Shown piece after piece: positions 23,401 through 35,724 of a stretch of DNA of 64,000 bases. The notes below the pieces were generated by a model. It had not been told where the DNA came from. It did not search any database and worked only from the letters and a program-made list of their open reading frames with translations. Every line of letters starts with the position of its first letter. Positions within the stretch are counted from its first letter, which is position 1. The DNA is from Lyophyllum atratum (taxonomy: Eukaryota > Basidiomycota > Agaricomycetes > Agaricales > Lyophyllaceae): assembly GCA_014905825.1 (NCBI GenBank), contig JACGCN010000007.1, positions 1,922,001 to 1,986,000 of the forward strand. Direction: 5' to 3'. Position numbers and translations under genes: made by a program.

Positions 23401-23998
23401 CAGGTGATCGACGTCGATCGTAAAAAATCGGGGATCGTCCGAGCGTCCGAGGCTTAGCTACCGGATGTTATCAGAATCTCAGCTTGAGTAAACCAAGGGG
23501 AGATTCGAGGTGGATTTGACGCGGAGGGACGCGGAGGCCTAAAGGACACCGTCTGGTTGTCCTCCGAAAATGTAGTTGGTGACGGAGAGAGAATGAGAGG
23601 ACGATGATCGAGTAGAGGGTAGATAAGGGAGAGGGCGTATGAGGAGTCACACAGCAACTACTGCAAGTTGAAACGGTCCGAACAGTCAGATCACTGCCTG
23701 TGGTGCTTCAAGGGGGATCGGAACCAGAGGCTGTGCAAGCCTTCTAAGCCTGCTAGTTTGCTGACTGACGAGGAAGCCGCAATCTGCATATCCTCACACG
23801 CTATTGTTAGCAATGGTGTAGGGCTCTCTATCTTACAGTTAGAGAGGACAGTCCATCCTCTCGCAAAGTCGATTATAATGGGTATACATAGATCCAGGGT
23901 ATGATGAGAAAAACGTGTATGGCGGTCGCCACGAGGATGCTGAGAGCGCGTTACAGCTATGGATCCCAAATCGCGTCTCTTGGCTGTGCAGGATGGCG

Positions 23999-26034
23999 TC
24001 AAAAAAAACCAATGAAAACCAATGTGACAGGATCAAAACGACGTACGATAGGGCGATGACTCGACATCTAAAGGAGTGTTGGTTAGCCTTGATATTTAGA
24101 GGTATAGCACTTGTTATGAAGCGTACTTGAGGATCCTGGAAATTGTTCATCTCTGGTTGCGAGTCGGTTGGCATCCGCAACGGCGGGAGTCCCCTTGCAG
24201 CTCGCCTTTTGTTCGTTTCCCTCACTTGCTTCCGATGGATCCGTGCATGCCCATGCAGGCGAAGGTAGAACTTGTGAAGTTCGTGGCTGTATAGCGAGCT
24301 CTATCAACGAACAAGGAAGCGAGTGAGTAATGGATTACCTTATATTCGTCATTAAATTCGTGAGAGTCGGATGTGGATCAGATTCTACGAGAACCTGGGT
24401 CAGCTTTGGTCAAGGAATGTACGACGTCATGTATCTTACTCAGGATGTCGACAAGAGCCTGTACGGTAACCCATCAGAAAGGACGGGTGATACATCTTAG
24501 CAAGATCTTACCTTTGTCATTGAAGCTCCATCAGTATCCTCCCATGAGAGCTGGTCGTCCTTACACGCCGCCAACGCAATCTGGAATAGGCATGAGGCTA
24601 TTGTCTTGAAGAGCATAACCAAACAGAACGCATACCACGTTTGCTTCGTTTGGACTCTCTGGCGGGCAATATCCAGTACATGGCCACATCGAGTCGGGGG
24701 ATGTAGTGCGTCTGATTGGGGAAGACGGAGTATCGTACCATTTCTCGAGTTCCGATTTGTAAGACAGTGATTGTGTCCGAATGCTGAGCTTTTTGTAGTC
24801 TGGCGACGCGATTAGAATTTGGTCGATTGATGTCCTTCTTGATTTGATGCTGCTGGAGCTAACGCGTTTACTTTGGTAAACGTGTCGCGAAACGACTGTG
24901 GGAGCGAATATCAAAATCCGTGTCGCCGAGGAAAAGGTGAAGACCTCTACCTACGGCATGTCGGCGCACTAAAAAAACGTGAGCTTCATGTCAAACGCTA
25001 TACTAAGTGACATGCGCACTATTAGCATTCCATTGAGAGTCAGATTTCCGCTTCCCCTTCGACATCCAAGGCACGTATGGCCTGTTGCACCGGAAGTGGT
25101 CGAGATCTGAAGTTGAAGAGTCAAAAACGTATAGGAGTGAAAAGACTCTCAACGTACCAAGCAACGATGCCGAATGACATGAATCGAATATGGCCTGGGG
25201 TTGAGTGTTAATGTTACTGCTACTGAGGACCTGATGCAACGACAGACCACGAGATTACTGCCAATAGGCAATGAATCCACCAGATGCCGTCGAAGTTCCT
25301 GTAGAATGGATGAGCTCCGTAGAGGAGACATCAATAGCGTCACTCACGTTATCCTTGATCATCCTCGCCTCTCCATCGCTAGGAATTATGCCTACGATCA
25401 TACGTGTGAGCTAGGGGGTGCGGGGACTTGAAGGCTGCAACGGACACTCATCCATCCCGTCTTCCTCGCTAAAGTTTTTGTTTGGGACTTGTACGGTGTG
25501 CCCCGCATCTATTCGGTGAACGCAAGAGGTATGAATCGCAGACGGAAACGATGAAGGGATTCGTCGACGTACATTGGAAGAAGAAATGGTCGCCAGATTG
25601 GGCATCTTCCACCAGATTCTTGATTGCACGAATCTACTTCGAAGGGCAATTGCTGAGCAAGGCGTGAGCCGCAATATCGTCGAAGACGAGGCGTACCATG
25701 TTATCCCGCGTCGGTTGAACCTGCCCGGGCTCTTCTGTATCGACCAGTACAACAATATCCTTCGGCATGTAAGAATAACAATCTATGACGATAGATGATA
25801 ACCGTCAGATGTGCAATTGATTATGCAAATCAAATTGGGCATACCGATCAGCAGATCCCTCATCGCAGCTACATCCTTGTGAGGGCCACGTAGAGCATTC
25901 GCCCCTTCCTCATCTTCCTCCTCGTCCCTTTCATACTGGATTCCGACTAGTAAGGCTTTTTTCTGGGGCTTTCGCTCCACCGCTTCTGTCCAAAACTCTG
26001 GCCTCCTCCCAACTCGGTGCCTTATGATTTTCAT
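23999..26034 (-). CDS. Metacaspase-like caspase-domain protein, gene 3 of the array
   Basis: Best-preserved member of the array, about a dozen exons on the minus strand. It starts MKIIRHRVGRRPEFW, then KPQKKALLVGIQYE (first strand of the caspase fold), then LIDCYSYMPKDIVVLVD. Joining FFFQ/YAGHTVQVP across an intron restores the catalytic His block, followed by EEDGMDE. Further on come ELRRHLVDSLPIGSNLV, AIFDSCHSASLL with the catalytic Cys, DLDHFRCNRPYVPWMSKG and ALAACKDDQLSWED. The final exons give FYLRLHGHARIHRK, RRAARGLPPLRMP and MNNFQDPQMSSHRPI before a stop at 23999. NFQDPQ near the end is typical of this Agaricomycete family. It is probably functional; substrates are unknown. No prodomain was seen. 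Confidence 0.8.
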
Positions 26035-27664
26035 GACGTGTCGTCGTCCAGCGAGGCGTGCTGACTGAAGCTGTTTTTGGAAGGCTATATGGAACGCTGG
26101 TAGTGGAGGAACGATACACGATGCGGCTCGGTGACCTGTCGTGGTGGATGGTGGACGAAGCGTTTAGTGGGAGTCATGCAGGGGTCCGAAGTCATGAAAA
26201 GCGAAAGCTGATTCAGCTGCTTTGATTTACCCGTGTCGGGTCGGAAGCAGATAAATGCTGGCAGATCCATGTGCACAGGAAGCCCGAGATTTGTTTGGAT
26301 CACAACACCGTGCACAGCTACCAACGGTAACCGAACAACATGATCGCAGTATCCCCATCAGAGTACCTCACACTTTGAGGTACAATGAGTATGCAGGTCT
26401 ACACAGGATTCAGAAGTATCATTCACCGAATTGCAGGCATTACGAATTGCGCACCAGTGGGGACACGTAGGATCGGCGCTTGTGGGCTCGGAGACAAGCA
26501 GCAGAGAAAGAGCACCTGTCTAACTTTGATTAGGAAGGAACACTCAGTCGACACCCTAGTCGCCCTGCGGGGAAGCTTCATTGACACATCAAGATCATTC
26601 GATAATCATGTATACAAACTTGAAGGCGATCGTTGACATACCAGTACGATCCATGCTCAGCGCAGTAGCGTCATTCTACGACTCGGACGTCCGATAGAGT
26701 TCTGCCACCATAAACAGCCTCGTAGGTATTTGCCTCAGACTGACGTAAAGAGGAGGGGGCGTACCATGAAAGAGCGACTGATTTCACCGTGTCGGGAAAT
26801 TGTGCACCGCACTTACTTACCTGGCCCGGGGCCGAGGGCACCACGGGCCACGCCACCCGTGTGATGTTTCATCCTCGTTGTGCTACGGACTCTGTTTAGG
26901 CGCCACTTCAAGAACACCGGCGACTACATATTAGATGCAGATGACCAACTTCTGGGCCTACGATGGAGTCGGAATTAATTTCCGCACTCTAAGCATTTCA
27001 GCCCTAAGACCCCTGCGTTGTCGACGGAGGTAGAAGGGCGTGCACTCTGATTCCAAGGCTCCCTTCCTCTTGATAGGAAGCCAAAAGGGGACAACGACTC
27101 GGACTTGTTGATAGTGTGTTGATACCAGATGAATGATGAGATGGAGTGAGATGGCCGTAAGATCATAGATAGAATGTGGTAACGTCATGTAGGGATTGGA
27201 CTGCCGTGCTGGCCAACGGATTAGATTAGATTAGATGCGCGATTGCGGAGGGTTGGCTACGGCAGGTTTGTATCCGGATTATACAGGTGGATTAAAATCC
27301 ATCGCATAGGTTCGGGGAAGCCGCTGGCGCTGAACCAGCGATCACTCTAACGCAGCGTGGTACTACGCGGCCGCAGAGCATTTCCCGATCGTTCACCCCA
27401 GTGTTCAACTTTTAATGTGAATGTCTCTATATGTCTCGCGATGACGGAGTGGCATAAAGATTTCATAGTTAATCACACTAGTAAGTACAGGGTAAGGCTA
27501 CACGAAGAATAATAGAGGAATAATTAGGCGTGGAGTGCAATTAAGAGGTACATTAAGAGACTATATGGGATGGACGCAGTGTAGGAAATGGTATCGTGCT
27601 GGAATGCTTTGAATATATGAAGGATAACTTAACGCGCGTCGTGTAGGTAAAGGTGTTACTTGGG
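26035..27664. other. Intergenic sequence, nothing recognised
   Basis: Only short open frames. A GATTAGATTAGATTAGAT microsatellite-like run lies near 27221-27236. No gene, RNA or clear repeat was supported. Confidence 0.4.
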
Positions 27665-28345
27665 TCATGCGGTGTTCAGGATCCACACCTCAGGACCGCT
27701 CGAGGAGGAAGAGAGGCCCATGAATCTAGTATGTCCCATCAAGAAGTCGACTCGTCGTACGCCCTGGCGCTTCTCGTCCTCATAGTCCCTAGAGCCTCGA
27801 ATACGACGGTAGCGCTGCTCATACGCGGACGTCACGCGTCGCCTATCTTTCTCGCTTGGCAGGGAGTTAAACTCGTGGGAGCTGATGTTTGCACGGAGCT
27901 TGCGGTAAATTCCCTCGAGAACGTCAGTAACGGTGACGTAAGGACCGTACGAGGCATGTACAGTCACGGTCCACGGAAGGTGCGGGATGAGGAGGGTGAG
28001 GGAAGCAAGGGGTGGTTTGGTGGCGGGCTCAGATAGCGCCCGCTGGGAGATCCCTTGGTGATGAGAGGTGATGGTGGATGGGTGCTGTGTCAAGTCGAAG
28101 TTCAGAGCGGGAGAGCTGGAGGACTGAAGCAGGGCATGCATGCGCACAGTTGACATGTACGACGCTTGGCCACTCTTCGGGAATGAAACGACATAGGGAG
28201 AGGGCCCTGGAAGGCCGCCAGAGTATGAGGGGGGTGTGAGTGGTGCGCCAGAAGACGCAGGAGAAAACGATGAAAATGATAGAGCAGGCGTTGGTGGGGA
28301 GTGAAGTACGTTCTTTTTGGAGAAGCGGACGTGTTTTCCTGGCAT
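27665..28345 (-). CDS. DUF6699 family protein, gene A
   Basis: Intronless 226-aa reading frame with ATG at 28345. After a Ser/Pro-rich N-terminal third (MPGKHVRFSKK, then SPPTPALSFSS), the C-terminal half has the DUF6699 pattern: LNFDLTQHP, then EPATKPPLASLTLLIPHLPW, VTVTDVLEGIYRKLR, and RRVDFLMGHTRFMGLS with a final W-x-L (VWILNTA). The family is abundant in basidiomycetes and its function is unknown. Two relatives follow on the same strand at 31078 and 33989, so this is a local expansion. Confidence 0.85.
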   Translation of the reverse strand: MPGKHVRFSKKNVLHSPPTPALSFSSFSPASSGAPLTPPSYSGGLPGPSPYVVSFPKSGQASYMSTVRMHALLQSSSSPALNFDLTQHPSTITSHHQGISQRALSEPATKPPLASLTLLIPHLPWTVTVHASYGPYVTVTDVLEGIYRKLRANISSHEFNSLPSEKDRRRVTSAYEQRYRRIRGSRDYEDEKRQGVRRVDFLMGHTRFMGLSSSSSGPEVWILNTA

Positions 28346-31077
28346 CGCAGCGCGGTTATGCAAGGGTAGAGATGGGGGAGTAAGTTAGGAGGCTTAGTGG
28401 GATGGGGCGGGGGTTAGGGGGTTAAATACATTTGCGCAACTCCCAGGATTCTTCCAAGCGGACGTGGTGACTCCTATTCTGTGGTACCGCCTCAAACCTT
28501 GGGTGGGTGGATTTATCCTAAAAAGGGTTGATCATGACGTGGAGCGATTGAGTAACGGCGCATCACTAGTTTAGGACGGCGGTCTGGAGGTTTAGCATGG
28601 AAAGACTTCCGTGTTCCCCGATGCGATGCCTTCATACCGCAGCCGACATGTCCTTTCGTTAACCTCTCTGCGCCTCAAAAGGCTACACATGGAGACGTGG
28701 GAGGAGGCTGGATGGAGAACGAAGAGGTACGTCAAGTCTGCAAGCCGGAAAGGTCGGCGGGCGGAAACTTGGCGGAAGGAAGCACACAGGATTTGCGGGG
28801 ACAAGACTGCGGAACAACGAGAAAGAACGTGTCACTCTTGGAGCGGAGGTGGGTCCAAGTCTGATATCGACAGCTGCAAACCGTGTATGAAGGCTTCACA
28901 GCACTTGTGGAATGTAGCCTGATCATCATGGAACGTGCGGAAAGGGGAACGCGGAAAGGGAAGGAATGGACCATGCCGTACGCGACACGAGGCGATGGGT
29001 GATCCTGGTTGTGATGCGCAGATTCAAGGCGGTGCATTTCGTCACCTGAGCGCCCTCAAGCGCTGCTTGATCCCAGATTAAATAGCGCATAGCTGTGAAG
29101 GAGACGTCTACGCCCCCGAAATACACGTGTTGTGGCGCGCGAGAAGTAAGCACCAGAGTCATGAGAAGAACGCGCCAGGAACCTTATATACGTATCCAAA
29201 TTCGGTGGACTTTTGACGTCTTCAGCCAAGGCTGGATACTTGGTTCGTGATACTCATGTATCAGAAGAGTCGCCTATCATAGCCACCAAAGTGGACGAGA
29301 GCTCGTATTCTTTCCTGATAGGATGAAGAGGCCGATGGTGATGCGTAAGATGGTCCGCCCGGTGGCCAGAGAAGTTGAAGTTGCGCACCGCCTTCAGGTC
29401 CCACAAATTCAACGATAGCGGTAAATAGTTGCCATGATTAGTCTCGAAAGTGCCTGCGTTTCCAGCCTGGAGAGTAAAACAACCGACGCCCCGTGGCTTG
29501 CGCGGCAGGAACATGAGCTGTGGGTGAGGTGGCAGGTGAAGGTGATCGTTGATGATGATCGGCGGGTGCGGTCTTCATCAAAGGGTGATTACACCACATC
29601 CTTTCCCACGGTCTCATCAGTTGCTCGTGAGTCGCTGTTTCGTTACTAGCAGCCTCTCTTACGCTTGCTATACTCTCCGGCGACATGCCTTTATATCTAA
29701 GTGCTCCATGAAAATCTCAGCCTATGGATGAATCCGAGTCTCTTAACGATCTGGGAGACACCTTAGTAACAGATACGGGCACTGACTAGGTGACACCGAG
29801 ACGCTGATACTTACGATTCGGACGAGCCCAAACCTGATCCGATGCTCTTTTTGTCGAAAGGCACTCCGGTACTTGTTAAGTCACGCATGTGTTTACTCAT
29901 TCTTCGCGTTGCCATGAACTGCGCATACTGACTCGGTGTATAGGTTATAGAGTTGATCGCTGGAAACGCACTGCTGCAAGGCCCAGGCTATAGTCATAGA
30001 AGTTCATCCATCTCTCTAGCTTCGAGGCAATGGACAAGGCGTGATCGTCTTCGCCGCTTTGACAGTATACGCATAGCACATATTAATTGACCTTATCTTC
30101 CCAAGAGATTCAGGTCCTTGCTTACGACAGGGCGGTCCCAAGCCAGATTGCAAGATCTGTACGACTGGTAGGGTTAGTTATTTTTGTTCCTCAGTATGGA
30201 CGGGCGATAAACCACGTCGTCTTTTCAATTGGCAAGCGACCAGCTGCGACCGTTTCGGAATTTTTAAGACGTCCATGATTTTCGTCGTTTCCCATGAAGC
30301 CAAGGCCGCAGGTCACCCGGATGTGATTATGAGTCCGAGCGTTCAGTCCTGGGGTTCCTTTCCTCATCTGAATAAGTCATTCAAGTACTCCACCTTGATC
30401 CCATGGCTCAAGAGCCGCAACTCCCCACACAGATAGCTCGCAGCCGCGCTTAGGCAGTGCACGATGAAGATACACATATGAAGGTACATACCTACAGCTT
30501 CCAGGAACGACGGATTGAGCCACGGGCGCAATCGTATCTGGAGCGACTAGTAGGATGTGGCATCGCCGAGTAGAACTGGACCTCTCTTTAACTTACCACT
30601 TGTAGCTCCTTCACGTGGAGACTTGCCTTGCCAGGTCAATGTTCCTACCCTCCTACCTAGGCTAGTGGTGACAACTAGCGTCTCTGATGCGTCACGCTTT
30701 AGACCTGTACCACCGCGTTGATCAAGTTGATCTACAGCGGCTTCTCAAGTGAAGTTACTTGTGCCATGTGAGTATCCACCGACCCCAGGTACATCGTTTC
30801 GTGATATAAGTTTACATGAATATTTTGGTTTCAGTTGTACATACATACATAGTCTAGGGTTGATGATAACGTGTACTAGGGAGCGAAGGATGATACAGAT
30901 GAAATAGGAAGTATAAGTAGTCGATAAGGTAATTCTAGCGTTCAGCGCCCTGATTAGACTTTTGTGCCAGAGGACCCTGATCTAGCTTGGTTAGCAATTT
31001 AGCGCAGTCAGGTACTAGGAAGACGCACCTTCAGGTACCTCGACGGATCTGTGATGCTTACGCTGGCAGATATCACA
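28346..31077. other. 2.7-kb intergenic stretch, no gene supported
   Basis: Several short frames exist, including a minus-strand one at 29254-29514 with GVGCFTLQAGNAGTFE, but none shows a family motif or a coherent splice pattern. No clear repeats were found. Confidence 0.35.
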
Positions 31078-31749
31078 TCAGGCAACGTTGAGCTCCCAGA
31101 TATCCGGGCCATGAAACGTCCCCGACAGGCCGAAAAAGCGGTTTTTCCCCATGAGGATGTCCACTCGTTTTATCCCCCTTTCCAACTGGCGAGCCTCGTC
31201 ACCAGAACGCCTGCATCGACGATAGTAGGCCATATCGACATCTTTTACAATGTCCATGGGTAGATTTTTGTACTCCACGGTACTCGTTGGGAGGCGAAGC
31301 TCGTGGTAAATGGCGTGTAGGATGTCAGAGACGGTGACGCAGCCGTTGTCTCCTGAGGTTACGTGGATCGGAGAAAGGAGATCAGGGCATAGGATGCTGA
31401 TGTTTGGAAGTGGAGGTTCGGTGGCCGGTTCGTGAAACGCTTGCAACGATATCTGGTGGCCCAAGAGGAGTGTGGGTGGCTGGGTGATGTCGTACTGGAC
31501 GGCGGGTGCGCCAAATGGTGCGAAGGCAAGCAGGAAGTGGATGTGGATTTCGTCGAGCGGGGGACTGGGCAAAGGGTTCGGCTTCAACTCAGATGGTGAG
31601 CGTGGGTGAAACATAGGGGTCAAATTGACAGGCGGGGTTGGCGGGTCCGACGAAGAGGGAAGAGATGATAGAGAATGAGTGGGCGACGGTGTAGAAGGGC
31701 CAGGCGAGTAGCTTGCGTTGACTTCAGCGAACTGAACGCGTTTTGCCAT
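31078..31749 (-). CDS. DUF6699 family protein, gene B
   Basis: Intronless 223-aa frame with ATG at 31749. The start MAKRVQFAEVN resembles MPGKHVRFSKKN of gene A, including the basic-V-x-F pattern shared by the array. The N-terminal third is Pro/Ser-rich. The DUF6699 core shows VQYDITQPP, EPATEPPLPNISILCPDL, CVTVSDILHAIYHELR and KRVDILMGKNRFFGLS, ending with W-x-L (IWELNVA). Function unknown. It lies between genes A and C on the same strand, about 2.7 kb from A. Confidence 0.85.
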   Translation of the reverse strand: MAKRVQFAEVNASYSPGPSTPSPTHSLSSLPSSSDPPTPPVNLTPMFHPRSPSELKPNPLPSPPLDEIHIHFLLAFAPFGAPAVQYDITQPPTLLLGHQISLQAFHEPATEPPLPNISILCPDLLSPIHVTSGDNGCVTVSDILHAIYHELRLPTSTVEYKNLPMDIVKDVDMAYYRRCRRSGDEARQLERGIKRVDILMGKNRFFGLSGTFHGPDIWELNVA

Positions 31750-33988
31750 GGTGTTGGATGGTGGTAGGACAGAAAGTTGTTGTCACGGCGGAGGTCCGAA
31801 GGTTAGAATGTGTGAGACGGTTGGCAGTCGGCCCAAATGGAGTTACGAAGGTCAACCTGTGATGGCATCCACAAAGTTCAGTCTCTTTGTTGCCTTGGTG
31901 GCCCCATTAGGGGCGGTCTAATCTAGGCTTTCCGATAGTCTCCTCACCGTCATCTTCACCAGCTCCTGCAGAGGTTTGACGATCAACATTCCGCACGTCC
32001 AGGTAACTCCCCAGCAAGATGATGAAAGCAGATGCAGATGATGGGACGAGGAAACACTTGGTAATGGGCGGAATTGAGGCAAAATTCGGCATGTCAGCAC
32101 GGTCCAAGTCCCATGATGACGCGTGAACATGGGCAGAGGGGAAAACATGCCAAAAAAAGATCCTCCACGACCATATTATTGACACCGTGAATCACCTGGC
32201 AAGGGCATTAGTGCGACGTGATACCGGACGACTCCAAGAGGAAACTGTAAATTTAGACTCTACCTTATACCCAGCCAAAGCCTTCGCACCCGCGAGACTC
32301 TCTTCCTCATCGGAGGGCCGCATTTGACCCACCCACAATCGCCTCCATGAATGCTCGGAAATAATTCAGAACCTTACATCATCCTGGCGTATGAAATTAC
32401 TGCTTCCTTGGAAAGTTCCCGATGTAGGACGTTGCCAGGAGCCGAAATTCCACTGTCGTGTAAACTTGTCAATCGCCATAAATGACCGAACATTGCACGT
32501 GTCTTACGAGTAGGAACATGTGATTGATGGCGCGACGCGTTGTTGGAAACAGGTGGGCCATGGCGGGGTAACGATGCAGAGAGAGAGAGTATGTGGAAGC
32601 TTCTAGGACATTTGGCGTCATTACAACATCTATTGAAAGATAGACTCACCGAAGTGAAAACTTCGTGCTGAACTCTAACCGCGTAACGAAAATGTGGTAA
32701 GATGGCCTAGATGTCAGACCCCATAGGTTGTCATCACATTGTAGACAATATATGCTGACGTCGTTCAAGTAGACTGGATTACACCGATCAAGGACCACGG
32801 TCGCTCGTTGGCTGGAAATACTGGGTGATGACGGACGGTGTGAGATCCCGACCTCGGTGTCAACCTAGATAAATGGACAAGTCAGCACTTAATTCTGCGG
32901 AAATTGGGTCGAGAAGCGTATGAGTATCTGATGTCAATTTGATCTTGGGAAGGAAAAATACCTTGACACCTCTACAAAAAGCGAATGATCAGTAATGGGT
33001 GGCGGGATTCCCTTCATTTTTTATAAGAGAAAAGCAAGATAAAGTGGGAGAGTTAAGAATGGTCTGTGCAGAGGGGCAAATCAAGGGACCTTCGCAACTC
33101 GGTTGTGTTAAGAACAGAACATGAGGATAACGGGAGGCCAACCCACAGCCACAACAAACAACACCAAAGCTTCCATTTTGCCTCATTGCAACTTGCAAGT
33201 AACTCGAATCGTCTGCGAATCGTCCAACTGCTATTTACCTTCTGTGACCATCCAAGTGGTGCCCGATATCCTATCGTCTCTGCATATAGCTCTGGAGTCG
33301 TTTCATCCCAAGAAATTAGTGTTTTTGACGTTGGTGATCATTATTCTCTAGATTTGATCTTCTGAGGAACGAGGTCCCATGGCCACGGATTATGTGACTG
33401 TCCTTCCCCTGAATCTCCTACGGAAATGGAATCGGGGAGTTAATAGGTTATTTCCAGATCGAAATTGAGTCCCTTTCTTCGTCCTTCTGACCCATTTCTG
33501 AACAGTGCAAGCTTCCACTTTCGATCATGATCGATATCGGATCGCACCTAGCGTCCAGTTCAAGACACAGACAGCGTGGAATCATGGCCGTAATGACTTC
33601 GACTTGGACTGCTGAGGTCGAATATCCCTCCCGTGTCCACATGCACGTATTGTATGCGGAAGATCCGTCGAGGCTTGTCTTCGCAGGTCTCCATTTGATT
33701 ATCTGCTACTTTTACTCTACATACATGTTGCTGATCATACAAGATAATGCTACGCATCGCAGTCCGAAGGTACATGAGAATAAACGAAAGAAAGAGGAGC
33801 AGAGGCGTAATGTGTTAGATAACATCATAAGTTATGCGCGGCTATGGATACAGGGTCTGTTCGTTGAGTGAAGTGAGTTGCAAGGGAACGGCGAGAAATA
33901 TGCGAGAAGGGAGATGGCGCCTCCAGAATGAAAATAGGACTGACAGAGGGGTGTCAGACGTATCGTTGGCAGAGGTGATCGGCGATCT
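31750..33988. other. 2.2-kb intergenic stretch, no gene supported
   Basis: Short frames only (for example 31907-32185 minus and 33527-33871 plus). Nothing recognisable and no convincing repeat. Confidence 0.35.
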
Positions 33989-34702
33989 TCATTCGTCGAC
34001 TTTGAGGGTCCATGCATAGGCGCCGTTGCCACCAGGCAACTCAGATAACCCGAGGAATTGACGCTTTTCCATCGGCAGCCAATCGATCCTCTTCGGAGAC
34101 TTGTCCGTCTGGTCCTTCACGCGACGAGCGCACCTGTCCGTTACTTGCTGCTGTTTGAGAGGCGTTTCGCGTAATAACTCGACCTTAGTCGTAGAACGTT
34201 GCAGAGCGTCGTAAATTCCAACAAGGACGTCTGAGACAGTGATGTGCGTGTGGCCAGGCGTGGGCAAAATCTCGATGATCCAAGGCAATAAGTAGCACCC
34301 AATCCTCAAGAAGGGAGCGTCGGTAGCCCGCGCTTCCAAGGAGGAGGAGGGCATCGATACGCTCAGGTCATTACGTGGATCGTCAGGAGAATAACTGAAA
34401 TCAAAGGTGACTTGGGTGTCGTGGCTGAGCTCTACATGAAGTCCACCTCCGACATAAGGCGCACTGTGGGGTGAAAATTGCTTCAAGTCATGTATCCTGG
34501 AAGGGTAGGTAAAGGGGGGAGGCGTCGAAGGGCTAGAATGAGGGGAGATCGATGTTGCGGAGAAAGAAGGGGAGGGGGTACGAGGAGGTGATGGGCTGAC
34601 AGTATCGGAGTTCGAGTACTCCTCATTCTCTTCATGAAAACGAACGGCTCTCCTCAGCATTGCTGTGGTTGCGTCAGCCTCAGATGACTCAGAACCGGGC
34701 AT
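33989..34702 (-). CDS. DUF6699 family protein, gene C
   Basis: Intronless 237-aa frame with ATG at 34702; an internal Met begins MLRRAVRFHEEN, where RAVRF matches the start of genes A and B, so translation could also begin there. A Ser/Pro/Thr-rich linker is followed by the DUF6699 core: VTFDFSYSP, EARATDAPFLRIGCYLLPW, ITVSDVLVGIYDALQ, KRIDWLPMEKRQFLGLS and AWTLKVDE at the end. It is the most divergent of the three. Function unknown. Confidence 0.82.
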   Translation of the reverse strand: MPGSESSEADATTAMLRRAVRFHEENEEYSNSDTVSPSPPRTPSPSFSATSISPHSSPSTPPPFTYPSRIHDLKQFSPHSAPYVGGGLHVELSHDTQVTFDFSYSPDDPRNDLSVSMPSSSLEARATDAPFLRIGCYLLPWIIEILPTPGHTHITVSDVLVGIYDALQRSTTKVELLRETPLKQQQVTDRCARRVKDQTDKSPKRIDWLPMEKRQFLGLSELPGGNGAYAWTLKVDE

Positions 34703-35724
34703 TTCGGGTACGCACCCAAGGAAGGGATGTAGAAACAGGCAGGGCTCGATTCAAGCAGTGGTGGTAGGTCTCAGGGGAGTTCAACCTCTGTAAGATCCAG
34801 CCAGTGGCTTATATATACCAGAGCTTCCATTCTGAGCAACGAGAAAACAGAGTCACGGAAATGGATCGCCTTCGAAAACAAGGTAAAGGAACCAGTGGTG
34901 TGCACGGCGGATCCGAAGGCAATGCCACATTTGGCCCTGGTAACGTAATACCGAGGCTTCAGCACGCCGACGACACGTTGCAAAGTACGCGTTCCTGATC
35001 CAAATCCGACATGTCGCTGACACCGCCATGCGCCTCTACACACCCACAACCTTGCGTAACGTCTGGATTGGGGGTCGTTGACCACGGAGGAACTTCTGTG
35101 CCTCATTGTGGTCCACGATTCGCGGATTATTTTGGGACAAGCGCCCACGGCTGAGACCGAGCTCGACTGCGCTCACTGATGTGACTTCCGTAACGTATTA
35201 GGGAGCTTGACGTGTCCAAGCACCTGCCGACGATTCGGGGGATCGGTATGGCTGTCATTCGCTATCTCTCCGGATTTGGATTCCATACAGTATTCTACTG
35301 CGGAGTTCAATCAAGGAAGTAATCGACCTCGAGTTGACCTCGAGGTGCATTGTCGATGGTGGTTGGATACCATCACGCCCGCCTCTGCAGCGCTCTCACA
35401 GTCTCACTGATGGGAGGGTCATTTTGTAAATCCGACAATAGGTCACCCCGACAGTTCAGCGAGTGATCTAAGCAAATCGGCGCATCCGGCCTCAGGGCGA
35501 TTGTCCATATGAGTGGATCTTCTCCGCCCTCAAATCTGGTGGCCCCCGATTGGACTAGTACACAACGGATCGACCCCAGCCTCTCACTCTGATCATCCTT
35601 CCGCCGACATCGCGGTCTCCAGACTGGAGAACCACGTGGGTGAGATTGGTATGAATTCATTAAGTGCCAAGTGGTGGATTCTTTACAGACCTTTAGATTG
35701 ACCCTCACACCGGGGACATGGGCT
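34703..35724. other. Intergenic sequence, nothing recognised
   Basis: No supported feature. Confidence 0.35.
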
